From Flavicella marina (GTDB lineage Bacteria; Bacteroidota; Bacteroidia; Flavobacteriales; Flavobacteriaceae), in the NCBI RefSeq assembly GCF_009193215.1, contig NZ_VYVA01000001.1, positions 372,001-436,000 on the forward strand: 64,000 nucleotides of DNA, given 5' to 3'. The stretch's first letter is position 1. The number at the start of each line of letters is the position of its first letter. The notes under the pieces are model-generated. The model searched no databases. It saw only the letters and a program-made list of their open reading frames with translations, and was not told the origin of the DNA. The position numbers and the translations under genes were made by a program. This document shows, one piece after another, positions 37,562-47,368 of the stretch.

Positions 37562-37860
37562 AACTTTTCTTCTTTTACTATAAACGTAGATTTGATACTT
37601 TCTTTTTGCAAATCTTGAAATGACATTCTTTTTTCATCAGTAATAAATGCGTCGAACATTTTTATTGATGAAAACGAAATCAAATGAATCTCATACGGAA
37701 TTTCTCCATCAACAGAATAGGAAACCTCTTTATCAGCACGAACTCTATAAATCAAAGTTCCTTCAAAATCAGACAACAAAGGCAAAACCAAATTCTCATA
37801 TGATTCGAACACTTGTTCTTTTCCTTCCTTCACAAATAAAAATGCAGTTACAAAAATCAT
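37558..37860 (-). CDS. Small DUF1330/dimeric ferredoxin-like-barrel protein
   Basis: A 100-residue protein (MIFVTAFLFVKEGKEQVFESYE, in part) with the beta-alpha-beta pattern of dimeric alpha-beta barrels such as DUF1330 or antibiotic-monooxygenase-like proteins. No catalytic residues can be pointed out. It precedes ilvA with an ATGA overlap, so both are co-translated. The family call is tentative. Confidence 0.6.
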   Translation of the reverse strand: MIFVTAFLFVKEGKEQVFESYENLVLPLLSDFEGTLIYRVRADKEVSYSVDGEIPYEIHLISFSSIKMFDAFITDEKRMSFQDLQKESIKSTFIVKEEKL

Positions 37861-37889
37861 CTCTTCAATATTCTATAAATTCAAACATA

Positions 37890-37924
37890 TAAAAAAAGCC
37901 TGATAAACTTTCGTCTATCAGGCT
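37890..37924 (-). terminator. Terminator after ilvC
   Basis: On the minus strand AGCCTGATA (37924-37916) pairs with TATCAGGCT (37905-37897), followed by a run of seven T. It lies 20 bp after the ilvC stop. TATGTTTG at 37889-37882, right after it, is a possible -7 box for the ilvA pair. Confidence 0.8.
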
Positions 37925-37944
37925 CTATATCTGTTCGTATAAAA

Positions 37945-39417
37945 TTATACGATTTTCTTCATTGCCGTCATAGACTCTCTTAAGTACTGACCAATTTCTT
38001 CAACACCATGATCTCTAATCACAGCATTCACCTCAATCAATTCTTTATTATCTACACCTGTATCTCCTTCAGAGAAAGGTCTTCCTACCATATTACTTGG
38101 TGCATTCTTCACGTAATCAGCGATCAATGGTTTTGCAGCATGATCAAATAAGTAACATCCGTACTCAGCAGTATCAGAAATTACGCTGTTCATTTCGTAC
38201 AACTTCTTTCTTGCAATTGTGTTAGCAATTAACGGAGTTTCATGTAATGACTCGTAGTAAGCAGACTCGTCAATAATTCCCGACTCAACCATTGCCTCAA
38301 AAGCCAACTCAACACCTGCTTTTACCATTGCAACCATTAAAGTACCATTATCATAGTATTCTTGCTCAGAAATCTCAACATCTCCAGCAGGAGTTTTCTC
38401 GAAGTTAGTTTCAGCAGTAGCCGCTCTCCAAGTCAACAAGTTTTTATCGTCATTTGCCCAATCCTCCATCATAGTTTTTGAGAAGTGTCCTGACATGATA
38501 TCGTCCATATGTTTTTGGAACAATGGGCGCATGATATCTTTTAAATCTTCAGATGCCTTAAATGCAGCTATTTTAGCTGGGTTAGACAATCTATCCATCA
38601 TGTTTGTGATTCCACCATACTTCATTCCTTCAGTAATAGTTTCCCATCCATATTGAATTAATTTAGAAGCATAACCTGGCTCAACACCTTCTGCCACCAT
38701 TTTATCAAAACACAAGATAGAACCTGTTTGTAACAATCCACAAAGAATTGTTTGCTCACCCATTAAATCTGATTTTACCTCAGCAACAAATGAAGAATGC
38801 AAAACACCAGCAGTATGACCACCAGTTCCAACAGCATATGCTTTTGCATAATCCCATCCTTTTCCTTCTGGATCATTCTCAGGGTGTACTGCGATTAATG
38901 TAGGTACTCCAAATCCTCTTTTGAATTCTTCTCTTACCTCAGAACCTGGAGACTTAGGCGCCACCATGATTACTGTAATATCTTTTCTAACTTGCATTCC
39001 CTCTTCAACAATGTTGAATCCATGAGAATAAGACAAAGTAGCTCCTTTTTTCATCAACGGCATAACAGCTGTAACTACTGCAGTGTGTTGTTTATCTGGA
39101 GTTAAGTTGATTAACAAATCAGCTGTAGGAATCATTTCTTCATAAGTACCTACTGCAAATCCATTTTCAGTTGCATTGATGTAAGATTGTCTTTTTTCAG
39201 CGATTGCAGCTGGTCTCAATGTATAAGACACATCTAAACCTGAATCTTTCATGTTTAACCCTTGGTTTAACCCTTGAGCACCACATCCAATAATAACTAT
39301 TTTTTTACCTTTCAATGCTTCTACACCTCCATCAAATTCTGATCTATCCATGAACTCACATTGACCTAATTGATCTAATTGCTCACGTAAAGAAAGTGTG
39401 TTAAAATAATTTGCCAT
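37945..39417 (-). CDS. ilvC: Ketol-acid reductoisomerase, long (class II) form
   Basis: The start is placed at the ATG at 39417 (490 residues, [20 protein letters not shown]). That matches class II KARI enzymes such as E. coli IlvC in start and length; the 33-residue extension upstream has no family match. NADPH loop [20 protein letters not shown]; metal and substrate residues in the doubled C-terminal domain. It converts acetolactate to dihydroxyisovalerate and the analogous isoleucine step. Confidence 0.96.
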   Translation of the reverse strand: MANYFNTLSLREQLDQLGQCEFMDRSEFDGGVEALKGKKIVIIGCGAQGLNQGLNMKDSGLDVSYTLRPAAIAEKRQSYINATENGFAVGTYEEMIPTADLLINLTPDKQHTAVVTAVMPLMKKGATLSYSHGFNIVEEGMQVRKDITVIMVAPKSPGSEVREEFKRGFGVPTLIAVHPENDPEGKGWDYAKAYAVGTGGHTAGVLHSSFVAEVKSDLMGEQTILCGLLQTGSILCFDKMVAEGVEPGYASKLIQYGWETITEGMKYGGITNMMDRLSNPAKIAAFKASEDLKDIMRPLFQKHMDDIMSGHFSKTMMEDWANDDKNLLTWRAATAETNFEKTPAGDVEISEQEYYDNGTLMVAMVKAGVELAFEAMVESGIIDESAYYESLHETPLIANTIARKKLYEMNSVISDTAEYGCYLFDHAAKPLIADYVKNAPSNMVGRPFSEGDTGVDNKELIEVNAVIRDHGVEEIGQYLRESMTAMKKIV

Positions 39418-39513
39418 TTTTCTTTTGTTTGTTAATTTATTTAAAACTAATCGATTGCTTTGCCAATACAAGCTGCAACCAACCAATACATTTGTTTTTT
39501 TTAATTGCGTTTG

Positions 39514-39521
39514 CAAAAGTA
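39514..39521 (-). promoter_or_regulatory. Possible internal promoter of ilvC
   Basis: TACTTTTG on the minus strand fits TAnnTTTG, about 97 bp before the ilvC ATG and just past the terminator that follows ilvN. No TTG is found at -33, so this is a weak call. Confidence 0.35.
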
Positions 39522-39567
39522 TAAAATCCTTTGCTTAATTCTTAATAATCTTACGATTATCTCTAAA

Positions 39568-39603
39568 AAAAACCTAACAAAAACTAAAATCTGTTAGGTT
39601 TTT
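39568..39603. terminator. Terminator/attenuator between ilvN and ilvC
   Basis: A 12-bp stem, AAAAACCTAACA (39568-39579) with TGTTAGGTTTTT (39592-39603), lies 7 bp after the ilvN stop. T runs are present in both directions. It would separate ilvC from the upstream genes unless read through. Confidence 0.7.
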
Positions 39604-39609
39604 AATACA

Positions 39610-40128
39610 CTATAAATTTTTTAGCTGTTCAGAAATCTTCATTTCTGTTTTCGATACAGAAATTCTACCTGTTCGAACAAACTGCATAATTCCATAGGGA
39701 GCTAGCTGATTGTACAGCTCTTGCGTTTCTTTTCGAAATCCTGTTTTTTCTATAACAAAAAACTCAGGATTCACAGTAACTATGGAAGCATGACTATTTT
39801 TGATAATATTTTGAATCTCTCTTTTATCAAAAAGCAAATTAGATGCTATCTTGTACAAAGCTGTTTCATGGAAAATAATCTCATCATCTGTATGATAATA
39901 AGCCTTAATTACCTCAATTTGTTTTTCAATCTGCCCAACTAATTTCTTCACCGCAACTTCTGTCATTCTAGCTGCAATCGTAAAACGATGTACATTTTCA
40001 ATTTCAGACTGAGAAACATTTAAGCTCTCTATATTGATATGTCTTTTTAAGAAAATAGTTGCAATTCTATTTAATAACCCTGGATTATTTTCTGTGTAAA
40101 CAGAAATTGTAAATAATTGTTTTTCCAT
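39610..40128 (-). CDS. ilvN: Acetolactate synthase small (regulatory) subunit
   Basis: A 172-residue protein. An ACT domain at the N-terminus (FTISVYTENNPGLLNRIATI, then INIESLNVSQSE) and the small-subunit C-terminal domain. The ACT part binds branched-chain amino acids and gives feedback control of the large subunit. It lies 6 bp after ilvB and has the length of IlvH/IlvN. Confidence 0.93.
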   Translation of the reverse strand: MEKQLFTISVYTENNPGLLNRIATIFLKRHINIESLNVSQSEIENVHRFTIAARMTEVAVKKLVGQIEKQIEVIKAYYHTDDEIIFHETALYKIASNLLFDKREIQNIIKNSHASIVTVNPEFFVIEKTGFRKETQELYNQLAPYGIMQFVRTGRISVSKTEMKISEQLKNL

Positions 40129-40134
40129 TTTCTA

Positions 40135-41835
40135 TTATTTTAATCTTACATCTGAAACACTTGCCCCTGTTGGTACCATTGGGAATACATTATCTTCTTT
40201 TTCAATCATCACTTCTAAGAAGTACGATTCATCAGAAGCAATCATTTCCTTAACAGCTTCAGCCAACTCCTCTCTTTTCACAACTTTTCTCGCTTTGATA
40301 TCATAAGCTTCTGCTAGCTTTATAAAATCTGGGTTGATCATAGTTGTAGAAGCATATCTCTTATCAAAGAAAAGTTGTTGCCATTGACGTACCATTCCTA
40401 AGTACTCATTATTCAATACAACAATTTTCACTGCAGCTTTGGTTTGTAAAATCGTTCCTAACTCTTGACAAGTCATTTGATAACCTCCATCACCAATAAA
40501 AGTAACAACCTCTCTTTCTGGCGCTCCCATTTTAGCTCCGATGGCAGCTGGTAAAGCAAAACCCATAGTTCCTAATCCTCCAGAAGTTACATTACTTCTT
40601 GTAGTAGTAAAATCTGCATAACGTACTGTAAACATTTGATGTTGACCAACATCAGAAACCACAACGGCATCACCATTCGTTTCTTTATTTACTTGGTTGA
40701 TTACCTCACCCATAGTCAACCCTTCTTTCGTTGGATTTAATTGAGGGTTGATTACCGCTTCGTTTTCAATATCTCTATATTTTTTAAACTCGTCGAACCA
40801 AGCATCATGAGATTTCTCATCGATAAACGGCAATATTTTAGACAAGGTATCTTTAGAATTACCTAAAACAGCAACATCTGTTTTTACGTTCTTATCAATC
40901 TCTGCTGGATCAATATCAAAGTGAACTACTTTTGCTTGTTTCGCATAGGTTTCTAAATTACCTGTAACACGATCATCAAAACGCATTCCAATTGCGATCA
41001 ACAAATCACATTCATTTGTCAACTTATTCGGGCCATAATGTCCATGCATTCCGACCATCCCAACATTTAACGGATGTTCTGTTGGCAATGCAGACAAGCC
41101 TAAAACCGTCCATGCAGATGGAATTCCAGATTTTTCAATCAATGCTTTTAATTCAGCTTCTGCTTCTCCAAGAATCACTCCTTGTCCGAATACGATAAAA
41201 GGTTTTTTAGCTGCATTGATCAACTCAGCCGCTTCTTTCACCTTTTCAATATCTGTTTCTGGAACAGGCTTATAACTTCTTACAGCAGTACATTTCTCAT
41301 AAGAATAATCCAACTCACCTAGCTGTGCATCTTTTGTAATATCAATCAAAACGGGTCCTGGTCGTCCAGATTTCGCGATATAAAACGCTTTTGCAATGGC
41401 AGCAGGAATATCTTGCGATTTCGTAACTTGAATATTCCATTTTGTTACAGGTGCAGAAATACTAATTACATCTGTTTCTTGAAATGCATCGGTACCTAAA
41501 AGATGTGATGCAACTTGTCCTGTAATACACACCAATGGTGTAGAATCTATTTGTGCATCAGCAATACCTGTAATCAAGTTGGTTGCTCCGGGGCCAGAAG
41601 TTGCCAATGCAACTCCAACTTTCCCAGTTACCCTTGCAAAACCTTGTGCAGCATGAATTGCTCCTTGCTCATGACGTGTTAATACATGGTGTAATTTCTC
41701 TTGATATTTATACAATTCATCATAGATAGGCATAATTGCCCCTCCAGGATATCCATAAGCTAAATCTGCTCCCTCTTCTAAAAGAGATCTTACTACAGCT
41801 TCAGCTCCAATAATTCTTTCTGTTTTATTTTCCAT
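40135..41835 (-). CDS. ilvB: Acetolactate synthase large subunit
   Basis: A 566-residue ThDP enzyme with the catalytic Glu region AYGYPGGAIMPIYDEL at about 23, RHEQGAIHAAQGFAR, a central FAD-linked domain, and the ThDP motif from GDGGYQMTCQELGT to NNEYLGMVRQWQ at about 450-485. It joins two pyruvates, or pyruvate and 2-oxobutanoate. It is 71 bp after ilvD. Confidence 0.96.
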   Translation of the reverse strand: MENKTERIIGAEAVVRSLLEEGADLAYGYPGGAIMPIYDELYKYQEKLHHVLTRHEQGAIHAAQGFARVTGKVGVALATSGPGATNLITGIADAQIDSTPLVCITGQVASHLLGTDAFQETDVISISAPVTKWNIQVTKSQDIPAAIAKAFYIAKSGRPGPVLIDITKDAQLGELDYSYEKCTAVRSYKPVPETDIEKVKEAAELINAAKKPFIVFGQGVILGEAEAELKALIEKSGIPSAWTVLGLSALPTEHPLNVGMVGMHGHYGPNKLTNECDLLIAIGMRFDDRVTGNLETYAKQAKVVHFDIDPAEIDKNVKTDVAVLGNSKDTLSKILPFIDEKSHDAWFDEFKKYRDIENEAVINPQLNPTKEGLTMGEVINQVNKETNGDAVVVSDVGQHQMFTVRYADFTTTRSNVTSGGLGTMGFALPAAIGAKMGAPEREVVTFIGDGGYQMTCQELGTILQTKAAVKIVVLNNEYLGMVRQWQQLFFDKRYASTTMINPDFIKLAEAYDIKARKVVKREELAEAVKEMIASDESYFLEVMIEKEDNVFPMVPTGASVSDVRLK

Positions 41836-41906
41836 ACTCTGTATAGTAAAAGGTAAAATGCCTATCGTGACTTATTTAAGTACACCTGAAGCATTTATAC
41901 CAAAAT

Positions 41907-43586
41907 TTAATATTTATCTGTTACACAACCTTCAGAAGCAGATGCCACTGATTTTGCGTATTTGAATAAAATACCTTTATTATGTTTTAATTCAGGAGTT
42001 TTCCATTCTGCTTTACGTTTTGCAATTTCTTCTTCAGAAACTTGCAATGTAATAGAATTGTCTTCAGCACTAATTGATATCGTATCACCTGTCTCTACCA
42101 AACCAATCAAACCACCGGTTTGTGCTTCTGGCGTTATGTGACCAACTACGAAACCATGAGTACCTCCAGAGAAACGACCATCTGTAATCAAAGCTACAGA
42201 TTTTCCTAAACCTGCTCCCATAATCAAAGAAGTCGGTTTTAACATCTCTGGCATTCCTGGTCCACCTTTAGGCCCAACATAACGAATGACGACGACGTCT
42301 CCTCTTTCGACTTCTCCGTTTGAAATACCAGTATTTGCAGCTTGCTCACCATCGTAAACAACTGCTTTTCCTTCAAACTTCAACCCTTCATTTCCTGAAA
42401 TTTTTGCTACCGCACCTTCTTCAGCAAGGTTTCCGTATAATATCTGCAAGTTACCTGACGATTTCAATGCTTTATCTGTTGGGAATACTACATCCTGCTC
42501 TTCAAACTCCATCGCTTCAACATCTGCTAAGTTTTCAGCCAATGTTTTACCCGTTACAGTCATACAATCCCCATGCAAAAACCCTTGTTCTAATAAATAT
42601 TTCATTATTGCTGGTGTACCACCTACTCCATGCACATCTTCCATCAAATATTTCCCTGAAGGTTTTAAATCTGCAATCAAAGGTGTTCTATCTGACACTC
42701 TTTGAAAATCTTCTAAAGTAAATTCGATATCAGCTGCGTAAGCAATTGCTAAATAATGCAATACTGCATTTGTAGAACCACCCAATGCGTTTACAATAGC
42801 AACCGCATTCTCGATAGATTTTTTTGTTAAAATATCTTTAGGCTTTAAATCTAACTCTAATAAATTTCTCATCGCTAATGCAGTACGCTCAGCTTCAGAT
42901 AATTTATTAGGATTTTCAGCAGGAATCGAAGAATTGTAAGGCAATGCTAATCCCATACATTCAATTGAAGAAGCCATCGTATTTGCTGTATACATACCAC
43001 CACAAGCTCCAGCTCCTGGAATAGCAGCCTTGATAATTTCTCTATATTCTTTATCATCGATTTCTCCAGCTACTTTTTGACCCAATGCTTCGAAAGCAGA
43101 AACGATATTTAATTTTCTTCCTTTGTATTTACCGGATGCGATTGTACCACCATATACCATGATTGAAGGTCTGTTCAAACGCAACATTGCGATTACAGCT
43201 CCAGGCATATTTTTATCACAACCTACAACACCAACCAAACCATCATAACTTTGAGCATTTACAACAGTTTCCATAGAATCTGCAATAATATCTCTAGAAG
43301 CCAACGAGTAATTCATACCTGAAGTTCCCATAGAAATACCATCACTCACACCAATAGTATTGAACACCAATCCGACCGAACCTGATTTGTTTGCCTCTTT
43401 TTTGATTTCAGCTGCTAAGTTGTTCAAATGCATATTACACGGGTTTCCATCATAACCAGTACTTGCAATACCGATTTGAGGTTTGTTCATGTCTTCATCT
43501 GTCAAACCGACCGCATATAACATCGCTTGAGAAGCTGGTTGTGACTCATCTTGTGTTAATCTACTACTGTGTTTGTTTAATGCCAT
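41907..43586 (-). CDS. ilvD: Dihydroxyacid dehydratase
   Basis: A 559-residue Fe-S enzyme with cluster cysteines in [10 protein letters not shown] at about 122 and [13 protein letters not shown] at about 194, and C-terminal [14 protein letters not shown]. It dehydrates the diol made by ilvC to the 2-oxoacid in valine and isoleucine synthesis. It is the first gene of the ilv run; no leader peptide rich in branched-chain residues was found in front. Confidence 0.96.
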   Translation of the reverse strand: MALNKHSSRLTQDESQPASQAMLYAVGLTDEDMNKPQIGIASTGYDGNPCNMHLNNLAAEIKKEANKSGSVGLVFNTIGVSDGISMGTSGMNYSLASRDIIADSMETVVNAQSYDGLVGVVGCDKNMPGAVIAMLRLNRPSIMVYGGTIASGKYKGRKLNIVSAFEALGQKVAGEIDDKEYREIIKAAIPGAGACGGMYTANTMASSIECMGLALPYNSSIPAENPNKLSEAERTALAMRNLLELDLKPKDILTKKSIENAVAIVNALGGSTNAVLHYLAIAYAADIEFTLEDFQRVSDRTPLIADLKPSGKYLMEDVHGVGGTPAIMKYLLEQGFLHGDCMTVTGKTLAENLADVEAMEFEEQDVVFPTDKALKSSGNLQILYGNLAEEGAVAKISGNEGLKFEGKAVVYDGEQAANTGISNGEVERGDVVVIRYVGPKGGPGMPEMLKPTSLIMGAGLGKSVALITDGRFSGGTHGFVVGHITPEAQTGGLIGLVETGDTISISAEDNSITLQVSEEEIAKRKAEWKTPELKHNKGILFKYAKSVASASEGCVTDKY

Positions 43587-43646
43587 TTTACTATTTTTTA
43601 TACTCTATTTTAATGAATATGAATCATTATAATTTGATTTCCTAAG

Positions 43647-43654
43647 CAAATATA
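43647..43654 (-). promoter_or_regulatory. -7 element in front of ilvD
   Basis: TATATTTG on the minus strand lies 60 bp before the ilvD ATG. No TTG at the right distance is seen. The remaining gene-free stretch from here to 43900 is AT-rich, with no gene, RNA motif or clear dyad. Confidence 0.4.
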
Positions 43655-43900
43655 ATATTGCTTGACAATTTTTTAAAATATTTATCCAATGCACTACGCT
43701 ATTCAACACGTTTATAAAAACCAAAATAAACTGAAAATCAGATTTTTACATCAATAAATCTACAATGATAAACTAAAAAAAAAGACAACTCTCTTACTAT
43801 AATTATTTCTACATATCAATTTTCGCCAATTGAATTAGAATCACAAAATTCAAAAATCACTCTCATATTTATTAACCTCAAACAAACACGAATTTCAATA

Positions 43901-43937
43901 AAAAAACAAAGGGTAGCTCATTTGAACTACCCTTTTT
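43901..43937 (-). terminator. Terminator of the porin-like gene
   Basis: AAAGGGTAG (43908-43916) and CTACCCTTT (43927-43935) form a stem with a T-rich tail on the minus strand, 28 bp beyond the stop of the gene at 43965. Confidence 0.75.
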
Positions 43938-43964
43938 CAGTTTCATTTCGACTAGCGACAGCAA

Positions 43965-44606
43965 TTAAAAAGCATACCCTGTGCTTAATCCAAACACTCT
44001 ATTTGTATATTTTACATTATCATACAACTCCAATACATCTGAAAAACCAATACCATACCTCAACCCCAAATTCAGGCCGAAATCAAATTTATAACTAGCT
44101 CCAATATTCAAACCAATATCAACAGATTTACTCTGTTCTCTAATATTCGATGAATTATCCTCCTCTTTACCATCAATCTCTCCTTTAGTATGATATTTAG
44201 CAGAGGTCAAAAAACTTAACTGAGGTCCCAATTCAAAAGATAAGTCCTGTGTCAAATAATACTTCCCCAATACCGACACATCAACATAAGCCAATTTTAT
44301 ATCACCTTCTAAATCTCCCTCCACATCACTTGGAAAAATATACTTACTACTATTCCCTTTTGTTGAATACAACAACTCAGGTTGTACCGACAGTTCATCA
44401 GTAAAGGAAATCTCAGCAAATCCACCAATAGAATAACCAGATAAAGAAGCATATGTTATTCCTTCACCATTAGTTACATTATTTTCAAATCCAGAAATAC
44501 TTGATAAATTATAACCTAATTTAACCCCATATCGAATAAGTTCTTGGCCATTTACACTTAGCGTTGTTGAAATAACAACAACTACAATCATAACAATTTT
44601 TTTCAT
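43965..44606 (-). CDS. Porin-family outer-membrane beta-barrel (OMP_b-brl)
   Basis: The start is set at the ATG at 44606, which opens a clean signal peptide (MKKIVMIVVVVISTTLSVNGQ); this gives 213 residues. The rest has the pattern of small PorT/OmpX-like barrels in Bacteroidota: YGVKLGYNLSSISGF, YSIGGFAEISF, VSVLGKYYL, and a final RVFGLSTGYAF with terminal Phe. The function is unknown. It forms a single unit with its own terminator. Confidence 0.78.
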   Translation of the reverse strand: MKKIVMIVVVVISTTLSVNGQELIRYGVKLGYNLSSISGFENNVTNGEGITYASLSGYSIGGFAEISFTDELSVQPELLYSTKGNSSKYIFPSDVEGDLEGDIKLAYVDVSVLGKYYLTQDLSFELGPQLSFLTSAKYHTKGEIDGKEEDNSSNIREQSKSVDIGLNIGASYKFDFGLNLGLRYGIGFSDVLELYDNVKYTNRVFGLSTGYAF

Positions 44607-44664
44607 ATTTTTTTCCGGCAATAATACAAAACATATGCCATAATATTAAAAAACGAAAATACAA

Positions 44665-45447
44665 TTAATAAAAAGAGACTGAGTTCAAAGTTAAACCAGA
44701 GGCAGGAGCTAATTCTTTCAATGTTTTAGAAGATGGATTTTCAAGCGTATCTTTTATAAATTCTAGATCTATTTCAGCTTTTCCTAACTGCAGCAACACA
44801 CCGACCATCAACCTGACTTGATACCTTAAAAAACCTTTCCCTTTTACTTTAAACACATAACTTTTTTCAGGAAAAAAACTCGCAGTCAAATCAGTATTAT
44901 CGACTATTTCACAGAAAGTAATTTCGCGTTCAAAAACAGTATTCTCTGAAGGCTTATAGGCATATCGTTGAAAATTATGTTTTCCTTCAAAAAGCTTTGC
45001 TCCTAATTTCATTTTTTCCACATCTAAATCTTCTAGTACACCTAGCATAAATGGTGCACAGAAGGGATGTGTTTTTTCTCCACTCGAAAATAAATAATGG
45101 TATTCTTTTTCTTTGGAACCTCTAATAACATTAAAATCTTGCGACACTTCTTCAATAGCAAGAATTCGAATGTCGTTTGGCAAGCTTTTATTTAATTTTT
45201 TTTTCAGGTCTTCTTCGTTGATTTTTTCAGATAAAAACAATTGGAAAGCCGAATTATTAACAGAAACCATCATATCTGTTCTCCCTGCTCCTAATACCTT
45301 AAAATTAGTGTGATCAAAAACAAATGACAGTGTTCTTTCTACCATCTTCTGAACCGTTTTTACATTGGGTTGTACTTGCCAACCATGATAACGAAATCCT
45401 AGATACTGAAATCTAACTAGGTAATAAAACTTAGAATTAATGGCCAT
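44665..45447 (-). CDS. truA: tRNA pseudouridine(38-40) synthase TruA
   Basis: A 260-residue enzyme starting YYLVRFQYLGFRYHGWQVQP. The catalytic loop is GAGRTDMMVSV with D58; most bacteria have GAGRTDAGV here. The C-terminal part (GKGFLRYQVRLMVGVLLQLG) is typical. It modifies U38-U40 in the anticodon stem. It is 6 bp downstream of the next gene, probably an operon. Confidence 0.9.
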   Translation of the reverse strand: MAINSKFYYLVRFQYLGFRYHGWQVQPNVKTVQKMVERTLSFVFDHTNFKVLGAGRTDMMVSVNNSAFQLFLSEKINEEDLKKKLNKSLPNDIRILAIEEVSQDFNVIRGSKEKEYHYLFSSGEKTHPFCAPFMLGVLEDLDVEKMKLGAKLFEGKHNFQRYAYKPSENTVFEREITFCEIVDNTDLTASFFPEKSYVFKVKGKGFLRYQVRLMVGVLLQLGKAEIDLEFIKDTLENPSSKTLKELAPASGLTLNSVSFY

Positions 45448-45453
45448 TAGAAT

Positions 45454-46995
45454 TTATACTTTTGAGCGCATCTTTCTTTTAACAACTTCCTCTACAGGAA
45501 TGCCTTCGATATTTGATTCTAACCACGAAAGAATATCTAGATACAAGAATGCACGTTTTTCATAGGGATGATCTTCAAACTGCTTCAATTCTTTATGCAA
45601 TTTCTTAAATGCTTCTTTCAATTCGTTTGGATACAGAGAAGTTAAGTTTCTTAAAAACTTGATCATTTTCTTCTGTACTTCGTACAAATTATCCATTTTC
45701 AATAAAAATTTATAGGTAGACTTAATCAAGTCATCAATAAATTCATCTTGGCCAGATTCGTAATGCGCCACCAAATTTAATACCCTTGTGTAACACAATA
45801 GGTCTTCGCGCATTTTAAGATCTTTATTTTGGATAATCTTATTCAAGTATAAAATACAATTGTCATAATCACCTGCTCCGAAATACATGCAGCCAATCTT
45901 ATAATAAAACAACATCACGTGATGTGCATCTATTTTTTTTCCAAATACCTTTAGCTGGTTTAACACTTCTGGCACAAATTCAGTACCGTTTATAAACTCG
46001 CCTTCTAAATAATACAGATTTATTTTATGTTGAAAAAGGTATAAATTGGCGAGCAATTGCGTATTCTCATTCACAAAAAAACGTCGGTATTCAATAGAAT
46101 CTTCTAGGGCAATTAAGGTTTCATTGAACTTATAAGTTTGTTGAAGATAAAAAAGAGACTCTAACGAATAATTGACCGCTTTTAAATAAAAAACTGGGTG
46201 CAATTGTTTCATATCAGGGTATTCGTCGAACAAAGCCACTAACTTTTGAGAATAACGATAACAAGATAAAAAGTCTTGTATAATAAATGCATACCACAAC
46301 TTTGCTTGGAACAAAAACATTTTCCCGGTAAACCCTTGCTCAGAAAAAACAAATTTTGGCAATCGAGCCTCGTAATAATCGTGCACAATTTTAAAATCGC
46401 TATCGTTTCGAACATAGCCATATTTTAAAAACCAACTATACAACTGCAGCGATAAATTTGACAGTTTAGATACGACCACATTTTTTGCACTGATATTTTT
46501 TGCTTCAACGGCCAGCGTATCAGCACGGTCTGTCATAGACCTAGTAATGTACTGAGATTCAATAACCTTCTCTAATTCAATCAATTCGTACGCTAGTGTA
46601 TATTCTTCTTTATTGATCGCAACATTTTTTGTTTTATCTAAAATTTTAAGACTCTGCTTATACAAACCTTTATTGTATAAAATAGTAGCAAAATCTAATT
46701 GTTCACGAATCTGAGTTCTAGCATTCTGATGAATCGGACTCAAACGTAAACTGATCAATATCTGTTTGTATAAATGTGCTTTAGAATTGGATATTTGTTG
46801 TTTTTTAATATTGGTTTTTTTCAATATCGATTGTTCATCATACACATCCATTTTATCCATTACAGTAAATAATGCCATAAAATTAGCCTCAGCATTACCA
46901 CCCAGTCTTCCCGCATACAGCTTGAACTGTCGCTTCTCAGATTTTGATAAAGATTTTATCAATAAAAAAAGAGAGTCTTTTTGATCTAAAGGCAT
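45454..46995 (-). CDS. Conserved helical-repeat (TPR-like) protein
   Basis: A 513-residue, almost wholly helical protein without signal peptide. Patterns such as ATILYNKGLYKQSLKILDK and KIGCMYFGAGDYDNCILYLN look like TPR units. The N-terminus DSLFLLIKSLSKSEKRQFKLY could be a small DNA- or protein-binding helix bundle. A TPR scaffold role is inferred; the specific function is unknown. It precedes truA by 6 bp. A -7 match (TAAGTTTG, 47037-47030) lies before it. Confidence 0.6.
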   Translation of the reverse strand: MPLDQKDSLFLLIKSLSKSEKRQFKLYAGRLGGNAEANFMALFTVMDKMDVYDEQSILKKTNIKKQQISNSKAHLYKQILISLRLSPIHQNARTQIREQLDFATILYNKGLYKQSLKILDKTKNVAINKEEYTLAYELIELEKVIESQYITRSMTDRADTLAVEAKNISAKNVVVSKLSNLSLQLYSWFLKYGYVRNDSDFKIVHDYYEARLPKFVFSEQGFTGKMFLFQAKLWYAFIIQDFLSCYRYSQKLVALFDEYPDMKQLHPVFYLKAVNYSLESLFYLQQTYKFNETLIALEDSIEYRRFFVNENTQLLANLYLFQHKINLYYLEGEFINGTEFVPEVLNQLKVFGKKIDAHHVMLFYYKIGCMYFGAGDYDNCILYLNKIIQNKDLKMREDLLCYTRVLNLVAHYESGQDEFIDDLIKSTYKFLLKMDNLYEVQKKMIKFLRNLTSLYPNELKEAFKKLHKELKQFEDHPYEKRAFLYLDILSWLESNIEGIPVEEVVKRKMRSKV

Positions 46996-47290
46996 ATAAC
47001 AACTTTTATTTGTTGACGAACTAGAAAAACAAACTTACTACATTTTTTACATTTTTTATGAAAATGCTATTTTTTTGAAACCTTTCTGTCAAATATTAAT
47101 TTCGACATCAACTACGTCCATCAAAAAATTAAAAGTTTCATCGTTTTTTTAACATATCCATATTCAAAACTTGCTTAAAAGCAGAATTACACTTCTTCTA
47201 ATAATTTTAATTAGCCATTGTAAAATACAAAGACACAAATTACTGATAACAAGAGATTTACTTGTTTTTTAAAAACATTTGAATACAGTA

Positions 47291-47338
47291 ATCACTGTGA
47301 TAATTTCAAAAAAAAAAGACATCTTTCATGTATTTTTG
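47291..47338 (+). promoter_or_regulatory. leuA control region: ATCAC-T-GTGAT dyad and -7 box
   Basis: The 373-bp gap 46996-47368 holds a perfect palindrome ATCACTGTGAT at 47291-47301 and TATTTTTG at 47331-47338, a -7 element 30 bp before the leuA ATG. The dyad would sit near -40, a likely operator place. No TTG is seen at -33. No gene or leader peptide was recognised in the gap. Confidence 0.4.
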
Positions 47339-47368
47339 AAGTATTGTTAATACACAAACACAAAGAAA

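Noticed and set aside
39418-39516. N-terminal extension of ilvC to the ATG at 39516
   Set aside because: The family start MANYFNTL lies at 39417, and the extension would include the possible -7 box at 39514-39521.
43587-43900. Riboswitch, T-box or leader-peptide attenuator in front of ilvD
   Set aside because: No conserved core, no run of Ile/Val/Leu codons behind a start, and no hairpin with a T tail in the right orientation before ilvD.
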